Source: Zavarzinella formosa DSM 19928
GTDB lineage: Bacteria > Planctomycetota > Planctomycetia > Gemmatales > Gemmataceae
DNA length: 38,175 bases
Reading direction: 5' to 3'
Assembly: GCF_000255705.1 (NCBI RefSeq)
Contig: NZ_JH636444.1
Coordinates: 297,892-336,066, forward strand
The notes under the pieces are model-generated. The model worked only from the letters and a program-made list of their open reading frames with translations. It was not told the DNA's origin and did no database searches. This document shows positions 18,091 to 26,685 of the stretch, piece after piece. The translations under genes were made by a program, and so were the position numbers. The stretch's first letter is position 1; each line of letters begins with the position of its first letter.

Positions 18091-20143
18091 ACACCTCATC
18101 TTGTGCGGACATCTCTGCGATCTGGCTCTTCCGACCGGCGCGCCGGAGGCTGTCCGGCTGCGGATTCGGGGGCCGGGAAGAAACGTCTATTTGCGCATCG
18201 AGGATCTGCAGAGATCCATGTACAAAGACGTGCCGGACTCGCTGCTCGATTTGATCGACATCGCCGCCTACGTCTACTGCGCGGACCAGGTGATTCCCCG
18301 CTTTCGGACACTTGCCTCGGAAGACAAGAAAAACGCCGAGATCGGCTCGGAATGGAGGCGGACACTGCGGTTTCGGATTCCCGTTCGTCAACCGGCCCGG
18401 TGGCGACGGAGGGAATTGTTGAACGAACTGATTGCGACGCTGACATTCCTTTCCGACGACACCTATGAGTCCGAGTTCGAGCAGGCGACGGATGCCCAAA
18501 ACTTGCGGGGACAGATTGATTTCGGAACCACCGCGTTTGACGGAATCATCGAGGAAGTTGTCATGTTTTCCGGAGGGCTGGATTCCCTGGCCGGAGCGAT
18601 CCGGGAGTCCGTCATCGACCGTCGCCGCGTGTTGTTGGTGAACCATCGGTCAAGCCCCAAACTTTCCAATCGCCACCGTCGGCTGCTTTTTCTGCTCGAT
18701 CAGAAGGCGGGGATTCACCGGCCCATGCATCTTCCCGTCCGGGTCAACAAGGCGAAGGATCTCACCCATGATTACACCCAGCGTTCCCGCTCGTTTTTGT
18801 TCGCCACCCTCGGCATGACCATCGCCACGATGATCGGCTTGCGACGCCTCCGGTTTTACGAGAACGGGGTGGTCAGTCTCAATTTGCCTCTGTCCCCTCA
18901 AGTGGTCGGGGGCCGGGCCACCCGGACCACTCATCCCCGAACGCTCGCCGGGTTTGCCCGGTTGTTCAGCTTGCTCGCCGACGCGCCGTTCGCGGTCGAG
19001 AACCCTTTTCTCTGGAAGACGAAGTCCGACGTGGCGCGGCTGATCGCCGACGCTGGGTGCGGGGAGATGATCGGCTGGTCAACAAGTTGCACGCACATCT
19101 GGCAAATCAGCAAAGATGAGACGCATTGCGGGTTGTGTTCGCAATGCGTCGACCGGCGTTTTGCCGTGCTCTCCGCCGGTCAGCGGGACCATGATCCCGC
19201 CGACAAATACGGCGCGGACTTGATCATGGGGGACCGGGCGGACGGGGACTCCAAACTGTTGCTCGCGGCCTATCTGGAGTCGGCGGACCGGATTGATCGA
19301 ATGTCTGCGCTGGAATTCTGTTCCCGCTATGGCGAGATCGCCCGCGTGGTTCGTCATTTGCCCGAGTCTCCCGACGAGGCGGCGCGGAAAATCTTCGATC
19401 TCCACAAACATCACGCGAGGCAGATCAAAGGCGTCTTGGAGGACGTGCTTCGTGAGCACGTCAAAGGGATCCGCCAGCGGACGCTTCCCCCGACATGCCT
19501 TGTGCGAATGGTGAGCGATTCGAGTTCTCATGCTTTCGCAGCGGATCAGGAGGAGACGGAAAAAGAAACAACCGGGCAGCCGGTTGCGAGCCACATCTTC
19601 CGACGTCGCGGTGTCGCCGCTTGGGAATACCGTTTTGCGGAGGGAGAATTCGTGATCCTTCTTGCGGGAAAAGGAGCCGCCTATTTGCACATGCTTCTGT
19701 CAAGCCCTCGTCAGCCTTTGTCGGCGGTCGACATGGCTTGCCGGGTTGCAAAACACAAAGAACGGTATGCCTTGGGCGACGCCGGCGAAAAGACGGACCA
19801 CGAAGCCTTGTCCACCTATCGGGCCCGCCTGATCGAGCTTAACGAGGAACTGGATGAGGCCAGGGAGAACCATGACTTCGGCCATCAGGAACGTTTGCAG
19901 GAAGAGATCGAACAGCTGGCCGCCGAAATCAAAACAGCCAAGGGGCTTGGCGGACGCTTGCGGAAAGACTCAAACGACCGGGAACGCGTCCGGAAGGCGG
20001 TCGGTGGCGCCCTGAAACGAGTCAGGGACGAAATCGCCAAAGACTCGCCTTCCTTTGCGGAGCACTTGAAGGCGTCTATCCAAGGCGGAAAGAACCCCTG
20101 CTTTTGGCCGGCCGATGACATCAAATGGGAGACGGAAATCTGA
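18080..20143 (+). CDS. QueC/QatC-like ATP-dependent ligase with extra C-terminal domain
   Basis: 687 residues. Residues 1-155 are a family-specific N-terminal domain. Residues 157-370 are QueC-like: the PP-loop VVMFSGGLDSLAGAI (SGGLDS 164-169), the QatC-type ENGVVSLNLPLSPQVVGGRA followed by TTHP, and a zinc site C337, C350, C353, C356 in the QueC spacing. QueC makes 7-cyano-7-deazaguanine by ATP-dependent ligation; defence relatives occur in Qat and type IV CBASS. Residues ~510-687 are a separate domain: a beta-rich start (FRRRGVAAWEYRFAEGEFVI), then a coiled coil (LIELNEELDEARENHDFGHQ...), then GLGGR and a helical end. It resembles the C-terminal domain of some bacterial ATPase/regulator proteins. 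No other queuosine gene is nearby, which argues for defence rather than tRNA modification. Confidence 0.82.
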   Translation: MANEHLILCGHLCDLALPTGAPEAVRLRIRGPGRNVYLRIEDLQRSMYKDVPDSLLDLIDIAAYVYCADQVIPRFRTLASEDKKNAEIGSEWRRTLRFRIPVRQPARWRRRELLNELIATLTFLSDDTYESEFEQATDAQNLRGQIDFGTTAFDGIIEEVVMFSGGLDSLAGAIRESVIDRRRVLLVNHRSSPKLSNRHRRLLFLLDQKAGIHRPMHLPVRVNKAKDLTHDYTQRSRSFLFATLGMTIATMIGLRRLRFYENGVVSLNLPLSPQVVGGRATRTTHPRTLAGFARLFSLLADAPFAVENPFLWKTKSDVARLIADAGCGEMIGWSTSCTHIWQISKDETHCGLCSQCVDRRFAVLSAGQRDHDPADKYGADLIMGDRADGDSKLLLAAYLESADRIDRMSALEFCSRYGEIARVVRHLPESPDEAARKIFDLHKHHARQIKGVLEDVLREHVKGIRQRTLPPTCLVRMVSDSSSHAFAADQEETEKETTGQPVASHIFRRRGVAAWEYRFAEGEFVILLAGKGAAYLHMLLSSPRQPLSAVDMACRVAKHKERYALGDAGEKTDHEALSTYRARLIELNEELDEARENHDFGHQERLQEEIEQLAAEIKTAKGLGGRLRKDSNDRERVRKAVGGALKRVRDEIAKDSPSFAEHLKASIQGGKNPCFWPADDIKWETEI

Positions 20144-20155
20144 GGAAATTCTGAT

Positions 20156-20330
20156 CCGCCACGCGAAATGTGGCGGAGGCCACGCGGGTTGTGGCGCCAT
20201 CCGGGCATGAGGGAAGGCCCGGCGAGCCAACAAGCCTGCCGCCACACGGGGCGGTGAAATTTCCCTTGTGACCAGCCTCTTCGCCGGGTCGCGGTCATGA
20301 CGGGAAGCTCGCGACCAAGCGAGGGAGTTT
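20156..20330 (+). other. Hairpin-rich intergenic region
   Basis: Directly after the QueC-like gene there are consecutive hairpins: CCGCCAC/GTGGCGG (20156-20162 and 20170-20176, 7-nt loop), then GCCAC/GTGGC (20179-20183 and 20191-20195, 7-nt loop), and further on GTCGCG/CGCGAC around 20288-20314. There is no ORF. The first could terminate the Qat-like operon. Part of the block could instead be a structured leader of the next gene, whose ribosome site GAGGGAG follows at about 20321. Confidence 0.4.
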
Positions 20331-20334
20331 TTTG

Positions 20335-20673
20335 ATGAACGACACACAATCCAAGGCGAACCTGTCCCCCGCCCGCCGCAAACTGGTCGAACTGATGCGG
20401 GAGGTCAACTTTGGCCGCATCGTCGATCTGCGCGTCGAACGGGGCCAGCCGGTCCTCGACCCGGCGCCCGGACGGATCACCGAGCACAAATTCGGCGGGG
20501 ACAACGGCCCCCGGCCCGAGTCAAACGCCCCAAACTTCCAGCTCAAATGGCAAATCCTGGAGCTGTTCCAATTGCTGGACCAAATCGGGACAGGCGACAT
20601 CGCCTCCCTGGAGGTCAAACACGGCCTTCCGTTCCGGGCGTTGATCGAACACCCTTCTCCGACGGCTTCCTGA
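20335..20673 (+). CDS. Small conserved hypothetical protein
   Basis: 112 residues from the ATG at 20335, with a GAGGGAG ribosome site 7 nt upstream. The sequence is compact and soluble: LSPARRKLVELMREVNFGRI, then VDLRVERGQPVLDP, EHKFGGDNGPRPES and LKWQILELFQLLDQIGTGDI, ending SLEVKHGLPFRALIEH. It has the look of a conserved small domain, and I recall similar proteins in planctomycete genomes, but no function is known to me. It opens the phage-like block and precedes a sigma-like gene by 170 bp of apparently non-coding DNA. Confidence 0.7.
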   Translation: MNDTQSKANLSPARRKLVELMREVNFGRIVDLRVERGQPVLDPAPGRITEHKFGGDNGPRPESNAPNFQLKWQILELFQLLDQIGTGDIASLEVKHGLPFRALIEHPSPTAS

Positions 20674-20843
20674 CCGGTCTTCTTTTAACCATCTATCCAA
20701 CCGACAAATGGCCGGCCCGAACCGGGAGGCGTTTGTGGCGATGCGAACACCATCACCCGCAAACGCCCCCGGCCGTCCGGCCGGGAGACAGGCGCAAACG
20801 CATCGTCACAAGCAACTTCGGTTCGCGGCCCCGGAGTCCGCAA

Positions 20844-21353
20844 ATGTCAGCCGAACGAGCCGCCGATGACCTCCAAATCGTTCTGGAGGTGATCCGCAAA
20901 CGGGTTCAGGTTTTGTCCCGGCGCAACCGGTTCACCCCGGCCGACCGGGAGGAACTGGGGCAGGAATTGTTCCGCCGGTTCTGGCCCAAGATGGCGGGGT
21001 TCGATCCCGAGAGAGGCGATCTCGGGGGGTACGCGCATGTGGCGGTCCGCCGCCTGTCGCTCAACCTCATGCGCGAATGGAACCGCCGGGTTCGTGAGGG
21101 CGTGAGGGCCGGGGGGATCCCGGCCGACCAGTTGGCCGACCGCTCCGATCCCCTGGCCGACGCCATCCGGGCGGCCGACTTGGCCGCGATGATCCGGTCG
21201 CTTCCGCCCCCGTTGCGGGAACTGGCCGGGGAACTGCGATTCAAAAACGCCAGTCAGGTCGCCCGCGAACAGCGGATCACCCGCTCAGCCGTTAGGGGGA
21301 TGATCCGACGGATCGCCCATCGATGGTCGGAGATTCGCGGCGAAACAGATTGA
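20844..21353 (+). CDS. Sigma-70-like (ECF/phage-type) factor
   Basis: 169 residues from the ATG at 20844 with GGAG 7 nt upstream. Region 2 is suggested by the N-terminal half (LEVIRKRVQVLSRRNRFTPA, DREELGQELFRRFWPKMAGF, DPERGDLGGYAHVAVRRLSL). Region 4 is suggested by IRSLPPPLRELAGELRFKNA followed by SQVAREQRITRSAVRGMIRR, a helix-turn-helix. It probably directs RNA polymerase to promoters of the phage-like element or acts as a related transcription activator. No anti-sigma gene is adjacent. The neighbours downstream are replication and packaging genes, which suits a late-gene sigma factor. Confidence 0.75.
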   Translation: MSAERAADDLQIVLEVIRKRVQVLSRRNRFTPADREELGQELFRRFWPKMAGFDPERGDLGGYAHVAVRRLSLNLMREWNRRVREGVRAGGIPADQLADRSDPLADAIRAADLAAMIRSLPPPLRELAGELRFKNASQVAREQRITRSAVRGMIRRIAHRWSEIRGETD

Positions 21354-21405
21354 ACGGCCGCCAACCCGCGGGGCGGGGAGTGTAGTCATTCTCAATGTCC
21401 TTCAC

Positions 21406-21705
21406 GTGACCGGGGGCCGGGGATTCATCATTAGCGCGCAGACCTACCGTTATCGTTTCGCCGGGGGCGTGGAGGGCGGGGCGATCGCCGAAACGTTGTT
21501 GCTGACGGTCATCGCCACCCGCAGCCTGCACGGTTCCGGCGAAATGGCCCTCGACGTCCGGCACCGATTCAACCCGGCGACCCGCGAATGCGTTGTCGAG
21601 GCGGGCACCCCGGCCGGCCTCGATTTCAACCGGATTCTCGCGGGATTTTTGGAGAGCGAGTTTGGCGGCGAGGCGTTCGAGGTCGAACGAATCGGCGGCC
21701 GCTGA
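21406..21705 (+). CDS. Hypothetical protein, ~99 aa
   Basis: Not recognised. The frame is open upstream to about 21355, but the first usual start codon is the GTG at 21406. There is a G-rich patch near 21370-21380, so a start a few codons earlier at a rare initiation codon cannot be excluded. The sequence is small and soluble: GFIISAQTYRYRFAGG, ETLLLTVIATRSLHGSGEMA, then VVEAGTPAGLDFNRILAGF. It looks like a beta-rich domain followed by one helix. It sits between the sigma-like and the prim-pol genes and probably belongs to the same operon. Confidence 0.6.
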   Translation: MTGGRGFIISAQTYRYRFAGGVEGGAIAETLLLTVIATRSLHGSGEMALDVRHRFNPATRECVVEAGTPAGLDFNRILAGFLESEFGGEAFEVERIGGR

Positions 21706-21806
21706 GGACGCCCTGCCCCGGAATTGTTGAAAACACTTTCGAGAAGGCGGTCGGCCCGGATGCCCGGCATCAGGTTCTCCGGTTCTCCATGTCACCGGAG
21801 AAAATC

Positions 21807-24716
21807 ATGGCTTTCGATCCGTTCCCGACATCCGGTGACGCCCTGTCGGCCGCTCGTTGGTATCGGGACCGGGGATTCATGCCAGTTCCCATTCCGCGGC
21901 AAGGGGGCTGGAAGTCCCCGGTCATTCTCAAGTGGCAGCAACTCCGGCCGACGGTCGACGACTTGCCCCGGCTGTTCCCCGCCCGCCCGGCCTGCAACAT
22001 CGGCCTGCTGTTGGGAGAACCGTCGGAGGGCTTGATCGATGTCGACCTGGACGCCCCGGAGGCGATCCGGGCCGGGAACCTGCTGCTGCCGAAGACCGGT
22101 TGGATTAGCGGCCGCCGTGGCAAGCCCCGGTCGCACTGGTGGTATCGGGTCGGGGCGCCGCCCCAAAAAGCCTCGGACAAGTTTCTCGACGTGGACGAGG
22201 GAAAAACCTGCCTGGTCGAACTCCGGTCCACCGGCGGCCAGACTGTTGTGCCTCCGGGCATTCATATTTCGGGCGAGGCCATTGAGTGGGATGAGCACGG
22301 GGAATTGCCACTGATTGAACTCCCCGTGCTCCGGCGGGCGGTCACCCTGACGGCGGGGGTGGCGTTGCTGGCCCGGCACTGGCCCGGGCCGGGTTCCCGG
22401 CAGGATGCGTTTCTAGCCCTGGCGGGGGCGTTGTGCCGCGACGGTTTTTCTCATCAAGAAGCGGGGCGGGTCTGTTCGGCCCTGGCCTGCGTCACCGGGG
22501 ACGAGGAGGGGGACAGGCGACTCAAGGTTTTGCACGCCAGCTTTGAGAAGGGGGCTTTGGGGCTTCCGATCACCGGCTGGACAACCCTGGGCAAACTTCT
22601 GGTCAGTGACGGACCGGGGGTGATCCGGGCGATTCTGGGGATGTGGAAGGGGATTGCGGGAGTTGTGGGGAACCGGTCGCTGTTTGACGAAAATCTTGCG
22701 AATTCGCGGGGAATTTTGAATTATGGGGATTGTGGGAATTCCGGGAAGCCCGTCGGGGAAAATCCAGCAGAAGACGGCGGCGACCCCTGGCCCGAGCTGG
22801 TGGAGATCGACGAGTCGCGAGCCTTCCTCCCGTTCCCGGCAGACGCCCTGCCGGAATCATTGGGTGAGTATGTCCGCCAGCTTGCCTGGTGCATGAACGC
22901 CCCGCCGGACTACGCCGGGGCCGCCGCCCTGACGGTGGCGGCCGGGGTCGTCGGCAACGCCCTGCGGCTCCGGATCACGCCGACTCATCACCAGCCGGCG
23001 CTGTTGTTCACCAGCCTCGTCGGCGTTCCCGGCGCCGCCAAATCCCCGGTGACAGACCACTTCGGACGGGCGCTGGACGACCGGCAACGGGAGTTCAACG
23101 ACCGCCACCGGCGAGAACTGGCCGAATGGAAAAAGCGGGAACGAGCCAATCCCGGCGAAGATGATCAAACGCCCCGTCCGGAACTCCGAATCGCCGTCGC
23201 GCGGGAAACGACCACGGAGTCGCTGACCTTCATGTTGCTTCACAACCCGCGGGGCTTCCCGTTGTTGTTCGACGAGCTGTCGGGACTGTTCCAGGGACTG
23301 AACCAATACAAGGGCGGGTCGGGGAACGACCGTCAGGTGTACCTGTCCGTCTGGTCGCAGGCGACGATCGACCACAAGCGAAAGGCCGATTTGCGGGAGG
23401 GGCTGCCGCCGATTTTTGTCCGCAAGCCGTGTGTGTCGATTCTCGGGGGGATCCAGCCGGATTTGGTGCGGTCGATCCGGTCGCAGACGCCCGGGGGAAC
23501 AGCCTGCGACGACGGCGGCCTGGACCGGTTTTTGTTCTGCTGGCCGGAGTTGCTGCCGGAGATCGCCGAGGAATACCGGGAATTGGAGCCGGGACGGGAG
23601 GATTGCTGGAGCCGGATCGTCACCCGTCTCGGCGACGACCTGCCCGGCGGAGAGACGACCGTGCGCCTGTCGGCGGAGGCAAAACGGGAGTGGCGGGAGT
23701 TCACCCGCCGTCACGCGAACGAGGTCAACCGGGACGAGTTCCCGTCCTCGCTACGGGGGCCGTGGAAAAAGCTGCGGGCGTACGCCTGCCGCCTGGCGCT
23801 GGTCCTGCACGCCCTGGACTGGGCCGGCGACCCGTCGGTTGATCTGAACAGCCTGTCCGGCTCCGCGATGCGGCGGGGAGCGGACCTGGTCGCGTATTTC
23901 AAGGATCAGTTCCGGAAGGTCGTCGCCTTCGCCGACCGGGACGAGCGCCTGGAGGGCGTCCGTCGTGTCAGGGACTGGATCGTTCGGAAAAAGCAGGTGC
24001 GGTTTCAGAAGCGAGACCTGTATCAGTCCTTCAAGGGGACCTGGAAGACGATCGAAGAGCTGGACCCCGTCCTGGAGTCGGCCGAACGGTATCACGTGAT
24101 CCGGCTGTTGCGGACGGGCGAGCGGGGCGGGGCCGGACGCAAGCCCAGCCCGTGGTACGAGTCCCATCCCTCCCTCTCCCAACCACACCCCGGGGAAATC
24201 GTTTCTCACAATTCCCAGAATCGCTCCGGTGGTTCGGAGGGAGAACGCATGGGCAAGCCGGTCGAATTGCAAACTCCCCCTGAAAACAAAGGGATTTTCG
24301 CAAAACGAGATGATGCCGACGGTGGTCAAAACACCGGCTCGTATCGTGAAAAACACTCCGTCCCCCAGAATGCCGGAGATCAATTGTGGGATTCCCGAAA
24401 TCACCCTGACCTCGACCCAACGGCTGATTCGACCGTTTTGAAGACGGCCACGGGGGGCGCCGTTGACGACAATTTGGAGTCCTTGCTTCGCGAACTCGAA
24501 GAACTCGCCATTCGTCGGACAGACGACCCGACGCATCTCCGGGCGATCCGAACCCAACTCAACGAGTGTCGGGCGGACGCCCGTCGTGGAAACACCGAGG
24601 CCGCGCGGGTGATCGCCGAAGGGTTGCGAAAGACCCTTCCCGAATGCCTCGACGCCTGGACCGGAATGCGCGGCTCCGGACCAGTTTCCGGAGGTGAATC
24701 CACCCCTGCTGGTTGA
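21807..24716 (+). CDS. Prim-pol / DUF3987 primase-helicase-like replication protein
   Basis: 969 residues from the ATG at 21807 with GGAG 6 nt upstream; an in-frame ATG at 21789 is a weaker alternative. The N-terminal 200 residues are a bifunctional primase/polymerase domain: ARWYRDRGFMPVPIP, the metal-binding GLIDVDLDAPEA (DxD at 78-82) and SGRRGKPRSHWWY (101-113). From about residue 360 comes DUF3987, a helicase-like P-loop domain: Walker A GVPGAAKSP (406-414) and Walker B FPLLFDELSG (484-493). The last ~200 residues are polar linker and helices. Proteins of this layout start replication in phages and plasmids. A low-GC Asn/Ser-rich patch near residues 280-315 is probably a linker. Confidence 0.92.
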   Translation: MAFDPFPTSGDALSAARWYRDRGFMPVPIPRQGGWKSPVILKWQQLRPTVDDLPRLFPARPACNIGLLLGEPSEGLIDVDLDAPEAIRAGNLLLPKTGWISGRRGKPRSHWWYRVGAPPQKASDKFLDVDEGKTCLVELRSTGGQTVVPPGIHISGEAIEWDEHGELPLIELPVLRRAVTLTAGVALLARHWPGPGSRQDAFLALAGALCRDGFSHQEAGRVCSALACVTGDEEGDRRLKVLHASFEKGALGLPITGWTTLGKLLVSDGPGVIRAILGMWKGIAGVVGNRSLFDENLANSRGILNYGDCGNSGKPVGENPAEDGGDPWPELVEIDESRAFLPFPADALPESLGEYVRQLAWCMNAPPDYAGAAALTVAAGVVGNALRLRITPTHHQPALLFTSLVGVPGAAKSPVTDHFGRALDDRQREFNDRHRRELAEWKKRERANPGEDDQTPRPELRIAVARETTTESLTFMLLHNPRGFPLLFDELSGLFQGLNQYKGGSGNDRQVYLSVWSQATIDHKRKADLREGLPPIFVRKPCVSILGGIQPDLVRSIRSQTPGGTACDDGGLDRFLFCWPELLPEIAEEYRELEPGREDCWSRIVTRLGDDLPGGETTVRLSAEAKREWREFTRRHANEVNRDEFPSSLRGPWKKLRAYACRLALVLHALDWAGDPSVDLNSLSGSAMRRGADLVAYFKDQFRKVVAFADRDERLEGVRRVRDWIVRKKQVRFQKRDLYQSFKGTWKTIEELDPVLESAERYHVIRLLRTGERGGAGRKPSPWYESHPSLSQPHPGEIVSHNSQNRSGGSEGERMGKPVELQTPPENKGIFAKRDDADGGQNTGSYREKHSVPQNAGDQLWDSRNHPDLDPTADSTVLKTATGGAVDDNLESLLRELEELAIRRTDDPTHLRAIRTQLNECRADARRGNTEAARVIAEGLRKTLPECLDAWTGMRGSGPVSGGESTPAG

Positions 24717-24816
24717 CATTCAAGAGTCTCTTTCGAGGCAAAAGTTCAAATTTTCCCGACACACCTCTCCAACGCCGGTGTACTTCCTTTTGCCCCCTGA
24801 TTCCGGAGGATGTCCG

Positions 24817-26160
24817 ATGCTTGTCGAAATGCGTCCCGTCGGATCGATCCGGCCGTATGCGAACAACCCGCGCACGAACGACGCGGCCGTCGAGGCGGTG
24901 GCCCGTTCCATCCGGGAGTTCGGCTTCCGGCAGCCGATCGTCGTCGACGAACAGGGCGTGGTGATCGTCGGCCACACCCGGTTGAAGGCCGCCATTCAAC
25001 TCGGGATTTCGGAAGTCCCGGTGCATGTCGCCACGGGCTTGTCCCCGGAGCAGGCCCAAGCCTACCGGATCGCCGACAACCAGACGGCGACCATCGCCGA
25101 ATGGGACGAGGAGAAGCTGATCGCCGAGCTGATGTCCCTGCGGGAAAAAGACTATGATCTCGACCTCGCCGGCTTCGACGCCGACGAGCTTCAGCGCCTG
25201 ATCGGATCGCCGGGCGAAGAGGGGCTGGTCGACGAGGACCAAATCCCCGCCGCCCCCGACGACCCGGTCACCCGGCCGGGCGACTTGTGGATCCTGGGAT
25301 CGCACCGGCTGCTGTGCGGCGACAGCGGCCGGCCCGCCGACCTGGACCGGCTGCTCGACGGAAATCCGGTCCATCTGGTCAACATGGATCCCCCCTACAA
25401 CGTGGCCGTCGAACCCCGCTCGAACAACGCCATCGCCGCCGGACTGAGTTCGTTCCCGTCGAATCACACCCCGCCCGCGAAACATCATCAGGACTTTGAC
25501 CTGGCCCGTCATCCCGGCAAGTCCAAACCGACCACGGCAAAGCTCCGGCCCAAGGACCGGCCCCTGAAGAATGACTTCGTCACCGACGAGCAGTTTGACG
25601 GGATGCTGGACGCTTGGTTTGGCAACGCCGCCCGGGTGTTGTTGCCGGGGCGGGGGTTCTATATCTGGGGCGGGTATGTGAATTGCGGCAACTATCCCCG
25701 GGCGATGCGGCAGGCGGGCCTGTACTTTTCGCAGGCGATCATCTGGCACAAGCAGCATCCGGTGCTTGGCCGCAAGGATTTCATGAGCGACCATGAATGG
25801 TGCTTTTACGGTTGGCGGGAGGGGTCGGCCCATCAGTTTTACGGCCCGAACAACGCCACCGATGTGTGGTCGGTCAAGAAGGTGAGCCACCAGGCGATGG
25901 TCCGCCTGACCGAGAAACCGGTCGAACTGGCGAAGCGGGCGCTGGAGTATTCCTCCCGAGTCGGGGAGAACGTGCTGGATCTGTTCGGCGGCTCCGGCAG
26001 CACGCTGATGGCCGCCGAGCAGTTGGAACGGAAGGCGTTCCTGATGGAACTCGACCCGCTCTACGCCGACGTGATCGTGAATCGCTGGGAGGCATTCACC
26101 GGTCGAAAGGCCGAGCGGATTTCTCTTGCCGTGACACACCCGGCTAAAGTCACAACCTGA
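24817..26160 (+). CDS. ParB-domain fused DNA methyltransferase (N4/N6 type)
   Basis: 447 residues. The ATG at 24817 has a perfect GGAGGA 6 nt upstream, so the longer frame starting at 24694 inside the previous gene is rejected. Residues 1-90 are a ParB/Srx-like domain (NNPRTND, FGFRQPIVVDEQGVVIVGHT followed by RLKAA). Residues ~155-445 are a beta-type amino-methyltransferase: DPPYNV at 191-196 (motif IV) precedes FGGSGST at 390-396 (motif I, SAM binding) and FLMELDPLYAD. It should methylate adenine-N6 or cytosine-N4 in a short DNA site. No restriction enzyme is adjacent, so it is probably an orphan phage-type methyltransferase protecting element DNA or marking packaging sites. Confidence 0.92.
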   Translation: MLVEMRPVGSIRPYANNPRTNDAAVEAVARSIREFGFRQPIVVDEQGVVIVGHTRLKAAIQLGISEVPVHVATGLSPEQAQAYRIADNQTATIAEWDEEKLIAELMSLREKDYDLDLAGFDADELQRLIGSPGEEGLVDEDQIPAAPDDPVTRPGDLWILGSHRLLCGDSGRPADLDRLLDGNPVHLVNMDPPYNVAVEPRSNNAIAAGLSSFPSNHTPPAKHHQDFDLARHPGKSKPTTAKLRPKDRPLKNDFVTDEQFDGMLDAWFGNAARVLLPGRGFYIWGGYVNCGNYPRAMRQAGLYFSQAIIWHKQHPVLGRKDFMSDHEWCFYGWREGSAHQFYGPNNATDVWSVKKVSHQAMVRLTEKPVELAKRALEYSSRVGENVLDLFGGSGSTLMAAEQLERKAFLMELDPLYADVIVNRWEAFTGRKAERISLAVTHPAKVTT

Positions 26161-26231
26161 ACGACGCCCGGTTTGTTCGCCGACGTTTGCCCAAGCGGGC
26201 AGATGTTTGGGGAGATCAGACCAAAAGCCCC

Positions 26232-26266
26232 GCCCGTTCAAAGCCCCCAACCGGGGCCAAACGGGC
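26232..26266 (+). terminator. Nested hairpin after methyltransferase gene
   Basis: The outer stem is GCCCGTT (26232-26238) with AACGGGC (26260-26266); the inner stem is GCCCC (26243-26247) with GGGGC (26253-26257). No T-run follows, so a terminator is only one option. It lies in the 147-bp gap before the terminase genes and might separate early and late transcription. Confidence 0.4.
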
Positions 26267-26307
26267 TCAAATAAGTTCAACAGGCCGACAACCGTCGGCG
26301 GTGTCGC

Positions 26308-26682
26308 ATGCCTCGGCTTCCCAAAAATCAAATCGACGATCTGCTCCTGCTCGCCTTGGCGTGTGGCGCGTCCTATGACGCGGCGGCCTCGAAGGCGGGC
26401 ACAAGCGTCACCACCGTCAAACGGCGGTTGCAGGACCCGGTGTTCCGGGCCCGTCTGCGGGAACTGCGGGGCGAGATGTTTCAGCGGGCGACATCAATGC
26501 TGACGGCCTCGGCCGTGGAGGCCGTGCGGACGCTGGTCGACCTGATGAAACACGAGTCCCCGCACGCCACCCGGCTGGGGGCGGCCCGGGCCGTGCTGGA
26601 ACTCGGGGTTCGACTGCGGGAAACCGCCGAATTGCAGGACCGCATTGCCAGACTCGAAACCGAACTTGGCGCGGGGGCATGA
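26308..26682 (+). CDS. Terminase small subunit-like HTH protein
   Basis: 124 residues. The N-terminal half is a homeodomain-like helix-turn-helix (IDDLLLLALACGASYDAAAS, then KAGTSVTTVKRRLQDPVFRA) and the C-terminal half is a long helix ending in a coiled coil (ETAELQDRIARLETEL). This is the usual build of a phage terminase small subunit, which binds the packaging site and forms an oligomeric ring. The gene ends 3 nt before the terminase ATPase gene, which supports the assignment. The ribosome site before ATG 26308 is weak (GGCGGTG). Confidence 0.75.
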   Translation: MPRLPKNQIDDLLLLALACGASYDAAASKAGTSVTTVKRRLQDPVFRARLRELRGEMFQRATSMLTASAVEAVRTLVDLMKHESPHATRLGAARAVLELGVRLRETAELQDRIARLETELGAGA

Positions 26683-26685
26683 ACC

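Noticed and set aside
24559-26331. 590-codon minus-strand frame
   Set aside because: It lies antisense to the methyltransferase gene, whose motifs and ribosome site are clear; high GC keeps such shadow frames open.
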